From positions 1 to 32,062 of IMG/VR virus record IMGVR_UViG_3300030117_006961: DNA of 32,062 nt; one strand, given 5' to 3'. Positions 1 through 9,780 of this stretch are shown here, one piece after another. The notes below the pieces were generated by a model, which had not been told where the DNA came from, did no database searches, and saw only the letters and a program-made list of their open reading frames with translations. The first letter of the stretch is position 1. Each line of letters begins with the position of its first letter. Origin of the DNA: a virus. The translations under genes and the position numbers were made by a program.

Positions 1-262
1 GTCTATATTCACTAGCAGAATAATGCGCATCAGAATTATTTCCGGTATTGTATTTAAATAAAACATTACCGCCACTATCACTACCAGCATTTGTAACAAC
101 ATAATGTGTATTTAAAGTTTTTACTGTTTCCGTTCCGGTTGCTGTAGTTCTTATAATAACCTCAAGATCTGCATCAGCAAAAATCTTAAACCCATAGGCA
201 TAAGAATGTGTTGATCCATTTCCGGTTCCGGTTGCTGTAGTGGTAGTTGATGATATTGTCAC
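1..262 (-). CDS. Tail fibre protein, N-terminal fragment (T7 gp17-like)
   Basis: The 87 visible residues read as a T7-type tail-fibre N-terminal domain, the part that anchors the fibre to the tail. They begin T-I-S-S-T-T-T-T-A-T-G, contain HSYAYGFKIF and VIIRTT, and continue into the LNTHYVV...GGNVLFKY region seen in this family. The start is a GTG at 262-260 that overlaps the TGA of the preceding gene in a GTGA arrangement, so translation is probably coupled. The gene runs off the left window edge and its receptor-binding part is missing. The fragment at the right edge of the window may be the other end of the same gene. Confidence 0.75.
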   Translation of the reverse strand, partial: MTISSTTTTATGTGNGSTHSYAYGFKIFADADLEVIIRTTATGTETVKTLNTHYVVTNAGSDSGGNVLFKYNTGNNSDAHYSASEYR

Positions 263-3200
263 TGAGCATATTCCTTAACTAATTTTTTTTCTGTGTAGGC
301 TTGTAAAATGTCTTTGTTTTCTTCTTTAAACAAAAGAATTTCAAACCCTTGTTGATAAAAAGCGTTTTCTAGTTTTTTAATTTTTCTCACCTGGTCTTCA
401 TCTTTTGATGTTAAAAAATCAACACTTCCTAAAAGTGTCTCAAGGGCTTTACGAAATGTTTGCGGCGGCATACCTTCATAAGCGGGAAGGACAACTTCAT
501 TTTTTGCAACCTGGTTTAATTCACCACGAAAATATTTAGGCAAACTAATGCCATGCATAGTTTTCTTCTCAACTGCTAATGGCGCGCCTAACTTTACTAA
601 CTCCTTATGCCATTCAGGCATTTCTTCGCTGCGCGATATTTTAAATGGAGTCATGCTGTTCCATAAGGCTGCTACCGGATTAACACTATAAGGAACACTA
701 CTTTCAATTTTTTGACCTAACATATCGTATCGATATTGATAATCCGTAACATTTTCCTCATGCCAGGGATTATTCTTCATTTGATTACGCCAAAGATTTA
801 TAAATTCTTGCTGAAAAAATTGTGAATGAGAATAGTCTTTTACTGTTCCAACTAAATGATATGGAACCTCATCTAAAGGATAACGCTCTTCTAAAGATTT
901 ATCATACATAGCTTGAACATCTTCTATAGAATAATATTGAAGATCATTAGATACTTTTTTGTAAGTTGGATCTTGTAATTTATCTACGTTTCTCACAACC
1001 GCGCTATACGGCATTGGCAAAACACCCAATGTTGATTGCATTGGTGACCTATAAATTATTGATGGGTCTTCATATTCTATTGCAGCAAAAATTTCTCCCA
1101 TGCCTTGTAAAAAAGGTAATTCTTTAAAATAATTAAATGTTGCCATCCCAGAGGCAGATATAAAATTTGTTCTTTCAGCTGGATCAGAAATTCTTCTCAT
1201 TCTTTCTGCTGTATCAGCACTAATTCCTAAAAATGCAGATACCGGCTCTAATCCCGAATAATTTACATATAATAATTTCCCATTAGGATTGCCGTATTTA
1301 TCCCATATTGGAAGAAAATCCCCATCTTCATCTTTTGGGAAGTCTTTGCCTCTAAAAACAAAACTGTATGGCTGCCATCCTGGAGGCAACATATTTCTTA
1401 CTTTTTGATCACTTGGCATAGCGCCGGTCATTCGACCGTTTTGCGCTAAACTATAAAAATAGTACATTGTAGCAGTACCCATCGCTAATCTTGCTCTTGC
1501 CCTATCTGTCAATTTTGGGTCTACGTCAGGGGAGCCTAATAGTAATTTTCTGCCATTTGGTGTAGTTAATCGAAGAGCCGCCCATAAAGGATGACCATCA
1601 GCAACCATTCTTATGGCGTTTGTTGGTGCTTTTGCAAAAGGCAAAATTAATCGACCAAAAAAATCTTTTTGAACAACTCTTGTTAAAGCGCCTAATGCTT
1701 GTGGTAAATCTTGTGTTAAAGTTGCATACCTTGCAGCAGCATCCATTTCTTTACTTACAGAACGAGGATCTAATAAGACCATCATCGCATTATCAACCGC
1801 CTCTTGGTCTGTTCCACCATTAGCCAAAGTTTGCCGTGCTTTTCTATGAGCCTCTTCATAAAGAACACCCCTAGAATTTACTACACGCCAAAAGTCATCA
1901 ACCGCCGTTAATAATCTTCCTGGTATACGGATCATTTTGCCGAACCAATCAACACCTTTACCGTATGCGCCAGCAATCCTTAAATTTTCTGAATCAATTT
2001 GTTTATATTGATTAAATTCTATTTTTGATGCCTGGTCAGCTGGAACCTCTGTTGCAAAACTTTTATTTGCTACTACCCATGCATCAGCTATTGATTGCCT
2101 AAATCCATGCCATCTAGCTGCAACATCATCAAAAGTAATAGTTTCAAAATAATCTTTATCAAATTGTTTTCTGGCTTTACCAGCAACGGCAATACTTAAA
2201 TCAACCAATTGATTATAAGCCATCCAAATAGGCGTAGCAAAACCGTTTTTTAATTGTGTTTTTGGATAAGCAAGCATTCCATTAATATAGATCTCATGAA
2301 ACACACCTTTTGCTTTACTATCCCATCCAGAATACACAAATTTATTAGCATTAGCTTGACCACCTTCTAAAGCCTTTAAATATCCTTTTACTAATCCTTT
2401 TGTGTGGTTTACTCCTCCACCATCCTGGAGCATCTGAGTTACAGCCTCGGCTGCATCAACATTTGTTCTAGCACCTACTGGTATTTGAAAACTTTGTAAT
2501 GCCCTGGCAATTTCTGTTTGCGCTCCTTTTGCTTTCATTTGCAATCCAGCATGAACAGACATTAATTTTCTAAATTTTAATAATGTTATCGAACTGTCAT
2601 CACCAGCCTCAATTTCTTTAGCAACATTAGATAAATTTTCAGCAGATTTTTGGAGCATTATTCTTAAAGCTGTCATATCTTCAGCTTTTAATAAATCGCC
2701 CGATTTCATTTTTAAAATCTGTTTGGTAAACCCTATTTCATCAGCTAGTTTTTGCTGCGCAACTTCTAAAGTTTCTTTATTTGTTTTTATCCCTCTTTTT
2801 GCAGCCTCTGTAGGATTAGCAATAACTTCACTAACAGCATTTACTACTGCAAGTATTTCTTCACCACTCTCAAATTTGTTAAAATTAAAATCTATTCCTT
2901 CATCCGTTTGGATTAAGGCGCCTCTATTAACAAACATTTCAAAAACATCTAGCGCATCCCCTTCTGGGAAAGCACCGGTATCAAAATCGTTAACAGCCTT
3001 TTGTGCTGTTTCTGTCAGTGTTTCATCAGATGTTTTTTCAGCTGTTGCCATAGCCGCAGACAATTCTGTTGGATCAGTTGGCAAATTAGTTGCAATTTGC
3101 GCATCTCCACCAGCTGCCTGGAACCGTTCTAAACCACCTTCAGAAAGCATTTGTGGTGATAAGCCTTCTTGGGTTTGTGAATACGATACACCAGAAGGCA

Positions 3201-3405
3201 TTATAGCCTCGGTTGCTGGTTCCGGCACTCTACCAGCTACGCCATCAGTTTCTGTAGCTACATTATCTAAAGGCAAAGTTTTTTTGAGAATATTTTTAAT
3301 AAGACTCGCATATTGTGTATATTCTTGCGAATGCGGATTTTTATCCGCAAATGCAGTTACACCACCTTGGCTTAGAGCATCGCGCGCTTGATCTGTTGGT
3401 AACAT
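259..3405 (-). CDS. Very large internal virion / DNA-ejection protein (putative)
   Basis: This 1048-residue protein lies between the other internal virion genes and the tail fibre, where T7-like phages keep their gp15/gp16 ejection proteins. No lysozyme or transglycosylase motif is obvious. The middle half carries blocks I associate with large polyvalent or ejection proteins of environmental phages, such as FHEIYINGMLAYPKTQL, DDFWRVVNSRG, LPFAKAPTNAIRM (about residues 590-605) and NGRMTGAMP. The N-terminal 250 residues are acidic and helix-rich, suiting an elongated core protein. It is preceded by a terminator hairpin at 3414-3440, so it may be made at a different level from the genes upstream. 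Function rests on position and size; the exact family is unproven. Confidence 0.6.
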   Translation of the reverse strand: MLPTDQARDALSQGGVTAFADKNPHSQEYTQYASLIKNILKKTLPLDNVATETDGVAGRVPEPATEAIMPSGVSYSQTQEGLSPQMLSEGGLERFQAAGGDAQIATNLPTDPTELSAAMATAEKTSDETLTETAQKAVNDFDTGAFPEGDALDVFEMFVNRGALIQTDEGIDFNFNKFESGEEILAVVNAVSEVIANPTEAAKRGIKTNKETLEVAQQKLADEIGFTKQILKMKSGDLLKAEDMTALRIMLQKSAENLSNVAKEIEAGDDSSITLLKFRKLMSVHAGLQMKAKGAQTEIARALQSFQIPVGARTNVDAAEAVTQMLQDGGGVNHTKGLVKGYLKALEGGQANANKFVYSGWDSKAKGVFHEIYINGMLAYPKTQLKNGFATPIWMAYNQLVDLSIAVAGKARKQFDKDYFETITFDDVAARWHGFRQSIADAWVVANKSFATEVPADQASKIEFNQYKQIDSENLRIAGAYGKGVDWFGKMIRIPGRLLTAVDDFWRVVNSRGVLYEEAHRKARQTLANGGTDQEAVDNAMMVLLDPRSVSKEMDAAARYATLTQDLPQALGALTRVVQKDFFGRLILPFAKAPTNAIRMVADGHPLWAALRLTTPNGRKLLLGSPDVDPKLTDRARARLAMGTATMYYFYSLAQNGRMTGAMPSDQKVRNMLPPGWQPYSFVFRGKDFPKDEDGDFLPIWDKYGNPNGKLLYVNYSGLEPVSAFLGISADTAERMRRISDPAERTNFISASGMATFNYFKELPFLQGMGEIFAAIEYEDPSIIYRSPMQSTLGVLPMPYSAVVRNVDKLQDPTYKKVSNDLQYYSIEDVQAMYDKSLEERYPLDEVPYHLVGTVKDYSHSQFFQQEFINLWRNQMKNNPWHEENVTDYQYRYDMLGQKIESSVPYSVNPVAALWNSMTPFKISRSEEMPEWHKELVKLGAPLAVEKKTMHGISLPKYFRGELNQVAKNEVVLPAYEGMPPQTFRKALETLLGSVDFLTSKDEDQVRKIKKLENAFYQQGFEILLFKEENKDILQAYTEKKLVKEYAQ

Positions 3406-3413
3406 AAATTCCT

Positions 3414-3440
3414 AAAAAAAAACCTGGAAGAAATCCAGGT
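3414..3440 (-). terminator. Intrinsic terminator between two ejection-protein genes
   Basis: On the minus strand a perfect 7-bp stem (ACCTGGA / TCCAGGT, five-base loop) is followed at once by nine T residues. This is a textbook intrinsic terminator. It lies in the 96-base gap between the 1242-residue and 1048-residue ejection genes, only about 10 bases before the next start codon, so it should lower expression of the last ejection gene and the tail fibre unless read through. Confidence 0.8.
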
Positions 3441-3453
3441 ATAAATTGACTAG

Positions 3454-3479
3454 CTATATATAGCCCTAACTATATATAG
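3454..3479. repeat. Two copies of the palindrome CTATATATAG
   Basis: The self-complementary decamer CTATATATAG occurs at 3454-3463 and 3470-3479, 16 bases apart. A third copy is at 20008-20017. At both loci it lies just upstream, in the leftward direction, of an intrinsic terminator in an intergenic gap. It may be a protein-binding or processing site, or part of a phage promoter; its function is unknown. Confidence 0.45.
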
Positions 3480-3501
3480 ATATTACTTCATTTCAGGGCA
3501 T

Positions 3502-6500
3502 TTAGGAATTATTTTTGTTAGATATTAATGGCGTTAATGATACCGCCCCAACAATTCCAAATTTCTCTAATATTTTTATGGTTTTATCATCAAATATTAC
3601 AAACATAGTATCATTTGGTAATTTAACATATTTATGTCTTCCCATTCTGTCAGTGCCTGGCATACCATCATTACCAGGATCTTTAAAACCTTTATAACCG
3701 GCATTTTCCAATTCAGAAGTTAAAATTATTGATTTTCTATAATTTTTACCCAATGGGTTATTTGGCATTTTGCTCAGTAAATCTACAACTAATTTATTTT
3801 CATCTAGATTATATTCATCGTAATATTTTCTTAAAACGTCTTGCGCTTTTTGTGGAAGTTCATTTAATTTCATACCCATGTTTATTAATTGATCATCGCT
3901 AACATCTAAATTAACTTTATAGCCAACACCTTCTGTCTCTTTACCAATATTATCGTAAATATCTTGCTGGCGCATTGCTTTGTAATGTTCTGCAACATCT
4001 TTTTTACTGCTAAAATAAATACCATGGCCAAAGAATGTACGCCCGGTTCCGCTGGCAACTTTTTCTATTTTAAATTGATTAAAATCGGCGCCTGACCCAT
4101 GATAAGCAATTACACCAGGAGTATTACCACTTGGTGGAGTTACCTCAATATTTTGATTTAGTTCAGCGCTTGTTGCTGATTCCGTTTTACCGATCCGGTC
4201 AGATACATCTGTTTGGCTGACATTCCCGATTTCTCCGCCGCTATCTGTCGTTGCAGCTGTTGTACCACGAAAGTCTGCCCCTTTTGCTTGGCTTTCTCCA
4301 ATCGTAGTTCCAATTTGCTCTTCGTAACTTGTTCCGCCATTTATCCACTCCGTTCCAGGTCTATCCCGGTTCACATATACATTTGTATCATAATACGTCA
4401 TATTTGCAAAAGAAATTTCATTCATTTGACTAAGATCATTTACAACCTCATCAAATAAATTTTCCATTTCTTCACTTCTTATTGCAAGATTAGTTCCATC
4501 AAAAGAATCATCAAAATTAGGTATATATTGAAACCTAAAACCGGTTAAATTAGCTGTTTCAGTATTTCCTAATGCTTGAACATTTATTTGATCAGATTGT
4601 CTTGCATCCGTAATAAAAGTAAATCCATCAATACCTTTTTCCCTTAATAAGGTGGTTATTTTTTGGATAAAATCAACACCTTGAGTTGATCGGAAATAAA
4701 CCTCTACTCCAGGCAAGGCATTTGGTGTATCTGCTGAAACAACTTTTGAAACAAAAACTGCATCTTGATCATATTTACGACCAAGTTCAGCAACTTTATT
4801 CTTTAAAGGAATATCATTAAATTTTTCATTAGTAATTATTTCTACATTCAACGCTCTTTCCGGCTCTCCCGCAAATTCACCATAAGTATTATTTGCCTGG
4901 TAAGCTGCAACACTTTCATCATTAGATATAACGTCAGTTAGTTCATTTGACAGTTCTTGCATTTCTAAATTAGTTGGTGTTTCCTCTCTTTGCCTGGTAA
5001 TACCTACAACTGTCCTATCAAGAGGTGTAGCCATCTCTTCTAATTCTTTAGTAGCTAATGCTCTTGCCTCATCAGTACTATCTTTACTATCAATAATTTG
5101 CCTTAACTCATTAACTCTTTCTCTGTCAGCAATACCAGCTAAAGAAGACTCATAATCTAACGATCCAGCCTCTCCAGCTTTATTTGTCCAACCATTTTTA
5201 GTCCAATTCTCTTTTTCTAAAAACCACAATACTGCTTGCATATCATCAGGATTTAGATTTGAAATATTTTCATCAACATTTGAAATAATATTCATAACTT
5301 TAGCATCGTTATTTATTAATGCTGTTGCATCTCTAATTACTTCTTGCCCAAAATTAAACTCTGCCCCTATTACCGGATTATCAAACGTACTTTGTGTTAA
5401 ATGTTTGCCGCTAACCGCTTGCTGGGCAACCGGCGGTATACGATCATATCCAGCAATTTTTCTTAAATATCTTGCCGCCCAAACATCAATAGTAGCCTCT
5501 TCAGTAAATCCAATTAAATTGCCAGCGTAATTAATTGTTTTAGGTGATTTGCCCGCTTTAATTTGTCTAAATAAATCAAGTAATGCTCCGGTTGCAGCTG
5601 GACTATTTGCATTAAATAATTTGCCTGATGCATCTTTTATTAATTGGAAAGGATCATTTACATCTTTATCAAGATTATGAAGGGTTATAGTATCAACCTT
5701 TTCACCAGCATCAAGACGCTTTTTAAATAGATTTATTTCTTTATCAAAATCACCTCTTGAATATTGTCTTAAAATTTCAAGAGCATTATCCCAATTTGCC
5801 CTTACATTAGTTTGCGCTGATGTAGCCCCTAACAAATCTGCAAAAACATCACCAAGCCCTCCAAATTCTTGCCTTAACTTTGTGCGCATGGATCTATACC
5901 AATTTGCTTGTTTTATAATATCAATAGCAGCCTGATCACCATTTTCTGCTCTTTGCGCGAGTTCTTGAATATCAGAATAAGTTTTATTAATTAAATTTTT
6001 CTTATGGTTTTCAATAGAAATTCTTTTATCTTTTGGCTTATTAAATGACCAGGGTATTAACTGCCAATTTGGAATTACTTTACCTTCTTTATTAATTTTA
6101 AATGCTGGTTTGGAACTTTTTAAATGGATATTTATTGGCTCCCAACCATCTTGAGTTTTAAAATTATTTTTTACTCTTAAAATCTCATCTTTACCCTGGG
6201 TATAAATTGCATTTGAAACTTTGTTGTTTTTAGTTGCAGCATCTTTAACTAATTTATTTTCTAAATTTGATAATCGATTTATTACAATATTTTCTTCTTG
6301 TTTTGGAGCAAGTTTTGCCAGAATTTGGTCAATGCCTTTTTCAACTTCACCAATACCTAATGCAGATAAAGTTGTTCCGCCCTGGTCTAATCGACTTTGC
6401 GCATCTGTACCAATTTTCTGCATCATTTGCTGCCAGGGAACTTTTTTTGCTGTGTATATTAATGCCTGGACTACACCTTCCATAGCACCACCCGCAATCC

Positions 6501-7230
6501 CACCATCAACCATTGATTTCATACGGTTAAATATATCCGGGTTAGTCTCATTTTTTCGTAAGGCATTAACTATAACATTACCAAATGCTGTTCTTTCTTC
6601 CGGTGTTGCACCATCTAAATATTCAGTAAGCATTACAGCAAGAGTTTCATCATTAGGATTAAATGAGGCAAAATCTGCAATACCACCCCACAAAAATCCT
6701 CTTGTTACTGCATTTGCTGTTGTAAGACCTTTAACAAGTGTTGCAGCTGGAACAGCTGTTATCCCAAATTGCCCTATAACTTCCGCAATATTATTTAAAA
6801 TAGTTGGTTCATACTGTAACTGCTCATTTAAATAGGTATCAACTTCAGCACCACCTAAATAATTTTTGTAAAATTCATTAGCCGAATTTATCGCTGATTT
6901 AATTGAATCACTTCCGCCAACAACATTAGTATCATCATCCATAAAACCTAAAGATTTCATGGTGTAACCATACAAATCACCAGCTGCGCCTAGAACATCA
7001 GCAGCGGCACCAAAACTTTCTTCTGCTCCTTTAGCTGCACCTACAGTAAGCGCTTTAGATACATCTAATAACCCAGAGTTAACTATAGGGGGATTTTTTT
7101 GCGCCCCGGTAATAACATTTTTTAATTCTTCGGGTGATTTGCCAACATTTTCACCAAGCGGAGTTGGTTTAAACAGTGGAATATTTTTTATCTCAAATTC
7201 ATCGTATTGTTCTTGCTCATAATCCGACAT
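3502..7230 (-). CDS. Large polyvalent ejection protein with C-terminal ADP-ribosyltransferase-like domain
   Basis: This 1242-residue protein is in the internal-virion position of a T7-like late operon, so it is probably packaged and ejected with the DNA. At about residues 465-610 there is a block (DVFADLLGATSAQTNVRANW, later VWAARYLRKIAG and QQAVSGKHL) that resembles a conserved domain of phage polyvalent proteins. At residues 1039-1221 it has AYHGSGADF, then FGHGIYF, and near the end MFVIFDDKTIKIL, matching the order of motifs in the ART-PolyVal type of ADP-ribosyltransferase. The likely activity is transfer of ADP-ribose from NAD to a host target soon after entry; the target is unknown. Residues 960-1035 are a low-complexity Thr/Ser/Gly linker. 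The stop shares one base pattern with the terminator gap that follows, and the start overlaps the upstream stop by one base. Confidence 0.7.
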   Translation of the reverse strand: MSDYEQEQYDEFEIKNIPLFKPTPLGENVGKSPEELKNVITGAQKNPPIVNSGLLDVSKALTVGAAKGAEESFGAAADVLGAAGDLYGYTMKSLGFMDDDTNVVGGSDSIKSAINSANEFYKNYLGGAEVDTYLNEQLQYEPTILNNIAEVIGQFGITAVPAATLVKGLTTANAVTRGFLWGGIADFASFNPNDETLAVMLTEYLDGATPEERTAFGNVIVNALRKNETNPDIFNRMKSMVDGGIAGGAMEGVVQALIYTAKKVPWQQMMQKIGTDAQSRLDQGGTTLSALGIGEVEKGIDQILAKLAPKQEENIVINRLSNLENKLVKDAATKNNKVSNAIYTQGKDEILRVKNNFKTQDGWEPINIHLKSSKPAFKINKEGKVIPNWQLIPWSFNKPKDKRISIENHKKNLINKTYSDIQELAQRAENGDQAAIDIIKQANWYRSMRTKLRQEFGGLGDVFADLLGATSAQTNVRANWDNALEILRQYSRGDFDKEINLFKKRLDAGEKVDTITLHNLDKDVNDPFQLIKDASGKLFNANSPAATGALLDLFRQIKAGKSPKTINYAGNLIGFTEEATIDVWAARYLRKIAGYDRIPPVAQQAVSGKHLTQSTFDNPVIGAEFNFGQEVIRDATALINNDAKVMNIISNVDENISNLNPDDMQAVLWFLEKENWTKNGWTNKAGEAGSLDYESSLAGIADRERVNELRQIIDSKDSTDEARALATKELEEMATPLDRTVVGITRQREETPTNLEMQELSNELTDVISNDESVAAYQANNTYGEFAGEPERALNVEIITNEKFNDIPLKNKVAELGRKYDQDAVFVSKVVSADTPNALPGVEVYFRSTQGVDFIQKITTLLREKGIDGFTFITDARQSDQINVQALGNTETANLTGFRFQYIPNFDDSFDGTNLAIRSEEMENLFDEVVNDLSQMNEISFANMTYYDTNVYVNRDRPGTEWINGGTSYEEQIGTTIGESQAKGADFRGTTAATTDSGGEIGNVSQTDVSDRIGKTESATSAELNQNIEVTPPSGNTPGVIAYHGSGADFNQFKIEKVASGTGRTFFGHGIYFSSKKDVAEHYKAMRQQDIYDNIGKETEGVGYKVNLDVSDDQLINMGMKLNELPQKAQDVLRKYYDEYNLDENKLVVDLLSKMPNNPLGKNYRKSIILTSELENAGYKGFKDPGNDGMPGTDRMGRHKYVKLPNDTMFVIFDDKTIKILEKFGIVGAVSLTPLISNKNNS

Positions 7231-8879
7231 TATTTAATACCTTCTTCTTGAGCAAATTTGCTCATTTCTCTATAAAAACCTAATAACAATGGATTTGTAC
7301 TCATTTGTTTTACAATCTCTGGACTTCTTAAAAACTGCAAAACGCTTTGTAATCTATTGTCTGGGTCTTCTGTATACCCAGCGGCTACTAATTGATTTAC
7401 AATTGCTGCGTATTCCATATTAAATTGATCTTGAATAATTGGCGTTAAATCTTCTTTGTTACTAGAAATAATACTTTTTGCCTTATCTATTATTGCTGCA
7501 TAGGTTGAACCTTTGCCTTCATCATCTAACCAATTCCGTAACTCAAGCATTGAATCATGATATTGCATTGTGGTTGCTGCCGCATAGGCGCTTGGCATAT
7601 CTTTATATTTTTCATATTTAAATGCTGATGATATTAATGCTTTAGCATTTGTAACACCTTGCCCAGCCTCAGAAGTAACTTCCTTTAACCAGGACTTATA
7701 GTCCGCATCCGATAATAAATTTTCTTTGCGATATTCTTCTATTACATCAAATGTTAATAAATTTTCATTATCAAGTTTATTTAAATGCGCAATAGCCTTA
7801 TCATCTGATTTTGTTTGTTTTTCCGTTTCTGGGTCTTCTGGTTTTGTAAAATTATCTAAAGCATTTCGTTTTGATGCATCTATAAAATCTGTATCAGAAT
7901 TATACAATTCAGTTTTTAATTTATTAATTTCATCTATATCTTTAATTGGATCTAATTTAAAAATGTCGCTAAAAATTTGTTTGTCATTATTTAATGCCTC
8001 TAGTTCAAGCGCTTTTTCTCTGTTTTCTCTCTCTTCATCAATACTACCAGCTAAAGACTTTAAGCTATTAATAATAGACATTTTTTTGCTTGGGTCTAAA
8101 AGGTTAGCATCAAGAATTTTTTGAATTAATGGATCATTTGATTTACCAGCAGCAAGACCTAAAACAATACCTAAAGCATCATCATTATTCGGTTGAGTCA
8201 TTGCATCTCTTAAAGTTCCAACTATCACATCTTCTAATGCCTGATCATTTAATGTAACAAGTTCATTTCCTCTAAAATAACCCGCTTGACCAGCCATTGG
8301 TATAATGCCATTTTCCGCATTAAAAATTTCGTTAAATGACTTTAACCTTTGTTCTATTGGAATATTCATATCGGCAATATTCCGTATTTTATTTTTTATG
8401 CTTATTTTAACATTATGTTTAGCGTGATCACTAATACGCTTGGCATTGTTTTCTTTAAATTTAATAAGACTATTACTAATCATTTCCTGGGCTGGAAAAC
8501 CAAAAGACCCTACTGCTCTTTTATTTAATAGTAAATTTCCACTGCCATCAGTTTTTGTTCCGCTTGTATAAGTTTTAAATAAATTTTGTAATTCTTTTTC
8601 ATAATTAAGTTCTGCTTGATTAGGATTTAGCGCAGCCTCTTGTTCAAATTGTTGTGTTAAGTTAAAAATGTCATCTTTTAATAATATACTTGCACGATTA
8701 ACCTGATTTTGTGCCTCTATCTTTTCTTTCTCTTGACCAACATTAAAAAATAAATTTCCTACTTTTTGTAAGGCTTGTCCTTGGGCTGCCCAAGCACCAG
8801 GGCTTGCTTGTGCTGTTAAAGTACCGCCTCCATAAGTTTTTGGCATTCCAACTTGCGATGTATATGTAGGAACTTTCAT
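7230..8879 (-). CDS. Internal virion protein, coiled-coil rich (gp15-like position)
   Basis: This 549-residue protein is largely helical and charged, with long heptad-like stretches at about residues 50-90 and 275-345. The N-terminus (MKVPTYTSQVGMPKTYGGG) is glycine-rich and resembles the start of internal core proteins that follow gp14-like genes in podoviruses. No enzyme motif was found. The start codon overlaps the upstream stop by one base, and its stop overlaps the start of the next gene by one base, so the three genes are probably translationally coupled. The role as an ejectosome component is inferred from position. Confidence 0.55.
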   Translation of the reverse strand: MKVPTYTSQVGMPKTYGGGTLTAQASPGAWAAQGQALQKVGNLFFNVGQEKEKIEAQNQVNRASILLKDDIFNLTQQFEQEAALNPNQAELNYEKELQNLFKTYTSGTKTDGSGNLLLNKRAVGSFGFPAQEMISNSLIKFKENNAKRISDHAKHNVKISIKNKIRNIADMNIPIEQRLKSFNEIFNAENGIIPMAGQAGYFRGNELVTLNDQALEDVIVGTLRDAMTQPNNDDALGIVLGLAAGKSNDPLIQKILDANLLDPSKKMSIINSLKSLAGSIDEERENREKALELEALNNDKQIFSDIFKLDPIKDIDEINKLKTELYNSDTDFIDASKRNALDNFTKPEDPETEKQTKSDDKAIAHLNKLDNENLLTFDVIEEYRKENLLSDADYKSWLKEVTSEAGQGVTNAKALISSAFKYEKYKDMPSAYAAATTMQYHDSMLELRNWLDDEGKGSTYAAIIDKAKSIISSNKEDLTPIIQDQFNMEYAAIVNQLVAAGYTEDPDNRLQSVLQFLRSPEIVKQMSTNPLLLGFYREMSKFAQEEGIK

Positions 8880-9340
8880 TAAGCAAAACTCGACAATAAA
8901 CTGCCCATTGCTTGAGTTCGCATAGCGCGCGCTTGCATATTAGCCTCATATTTTTTTAATTGACCGGTTAATTTCATATTTATAGAACTTTCGATGTATG
9001 CTGTTTTTTCTGCCTCGGCGTTAACTTTCATCATTTGTATATCTTTTTCCGCCTCAACAGCATTTGCTAACTGCACTTCTAGTGCTGTTCCGCTTGTTGA
9101 TACAATCCCGCTTTTCATATATGCCTGGGATGCCGCTTTATTTAACTGCTGAAATTTTTCTCTAAAGCGTGATATTGCTAATTCATTTTTAAATTGCGCA
9201 TATTCCGCTTTGTTTTTTTCAACTTCTGAATTACGGTCATAAATCTGTTTATTGTATTCACCAGCTTGTTGAACACCTTTTGCGGCTTTCATTCCGCCCA
9301 TGGCAGAAATACCAGCACCAATTATTGTAAATGGACTCAT
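8879..9340 (-). CDS. Internal virion protein (T7 gp14-like)
   Basis: The 153-residue product begins with a short hydrophobic, glycine-rich segment (IIGAGISAMGGM, residues 6-17), then forms a long charged helix, then ends MGSLLSSFA. This pattern, together with the GTALEVQLANAVEAEKD block, is typical of the gp14-like ejection protein, which in T7 inserts into the outer membrane to open the DNA channel. It sits directly after the GNAT gene with a one-base overlap and directly before the coiled-coil internal protein. Length is a little below T7 gp14 (196 residues). Confidence 0.65.
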   Translation of the reverse strand: MSPFTIIGAGISAMGGMKAAKGVQQAGEYNKQIYDRNSEVEKNKAEYAQFKNELAISRFREKFQQLNKAASQAYMKSGIVSTSGTALEVQLANAVEAEKDIQMMKVNAEAEKTAYIESSINMKLTGQLKKYEANMQARAMRTQAMGSLLSSFA

Positions 9341-9780
9341 TATATTACCTTTGCATATCGTAGTACGTTAACTTTATCGGGTGTGTATTTTTGCATTTCA
9401 CCCTCATTTTTCATGCCCACAAACTCGGCAAATTTAATTGCTTTCTTATAATCAATGCGAACATGAGCCTGGATTCTATGAAAGTTTTTTTCTTTCATTA
9501 TCCTGGTTAAATTTTTTTTAATTGCCCTGGATATTTTTATTGGATGTTGATTCATCTTTTGGCTGCCTAAAAACCATGCCTCACCAACACCATCCCAAAT
9601 TTCATAAATGCCAGCACAAGCAATTAATTCATCATTAATAATACCGGTAAAACTTAATTCTGCTTTACACATTTCTTTAACAAATTCGATTAACTGAATA
9701 ACCGGTCTGTTTTTTTCATCATTTAATGACTCTGCTAAAAGAGCATCAGCATGGCTAATATTAAAATTTACAATTTGCAT
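9340..9780 (-). CDS. GNAT-fold acetyltransferase-like protein (gp13-like position)
   Basis: The 146 residues have the secondary-structure order of a GNAT fold: an N-terminal strand/helix, then FTGIINDELIACAGIYEIWDGVGEAWFLGS (strands beta2-beta4), then a helix with KISRAIKKNLTRIM and a C-terminal FAEFVGMKNEG segment in the usual place of beta5-alpha4. The classical Q/R-x-x-G-x-G/A acetyl-CoA loop is not clear, so catalysis is uncertain. T7-like phages often carry such a gene (the gp13 position) next to the internal core genes, where it acts in virion assembly. Both neighbours overlap it by a single base. Confidence 0.6.
   Translation of the reverse strand: MQIVNFNISHADALLAESLNDEKNRPVIQLIEFVKEMCKAELSFTGIINDELIACAGIYEIWDGVGEAWFLGSQKMNQHPIKISRAIKKNLTRIMKEKNFHRIQAHVRIDYKKAIKFAEFVGMKNEGEMQKYTPDKVNVLRYAKVI

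Noticed and set aside
2723-3391. Long plus-strand open frame (222 codons) opposite the 1048-residue gene
   Set aside because: Antisense to a well-supported gene, with a Ser/Ala/Val-rich composition that follows from the complementary codons. No motif or ribosome-binding site.
4158-4340. 60-codon minus-strand frame with a plausible, Lys/Gln-rich product
   Set aside because: It lies wholly inside the 1242-residue ejection gene in a second frame, over that protein's low-complexity linker. It has no clear ribosome-binding site and is most simply a shadow frame.
6221-6835. Plus-strand open frame of 204 codons
   Set aside because: Antisense shadow of the ejection protein, Ser/Ile/Cys-rich without any domain pattern.
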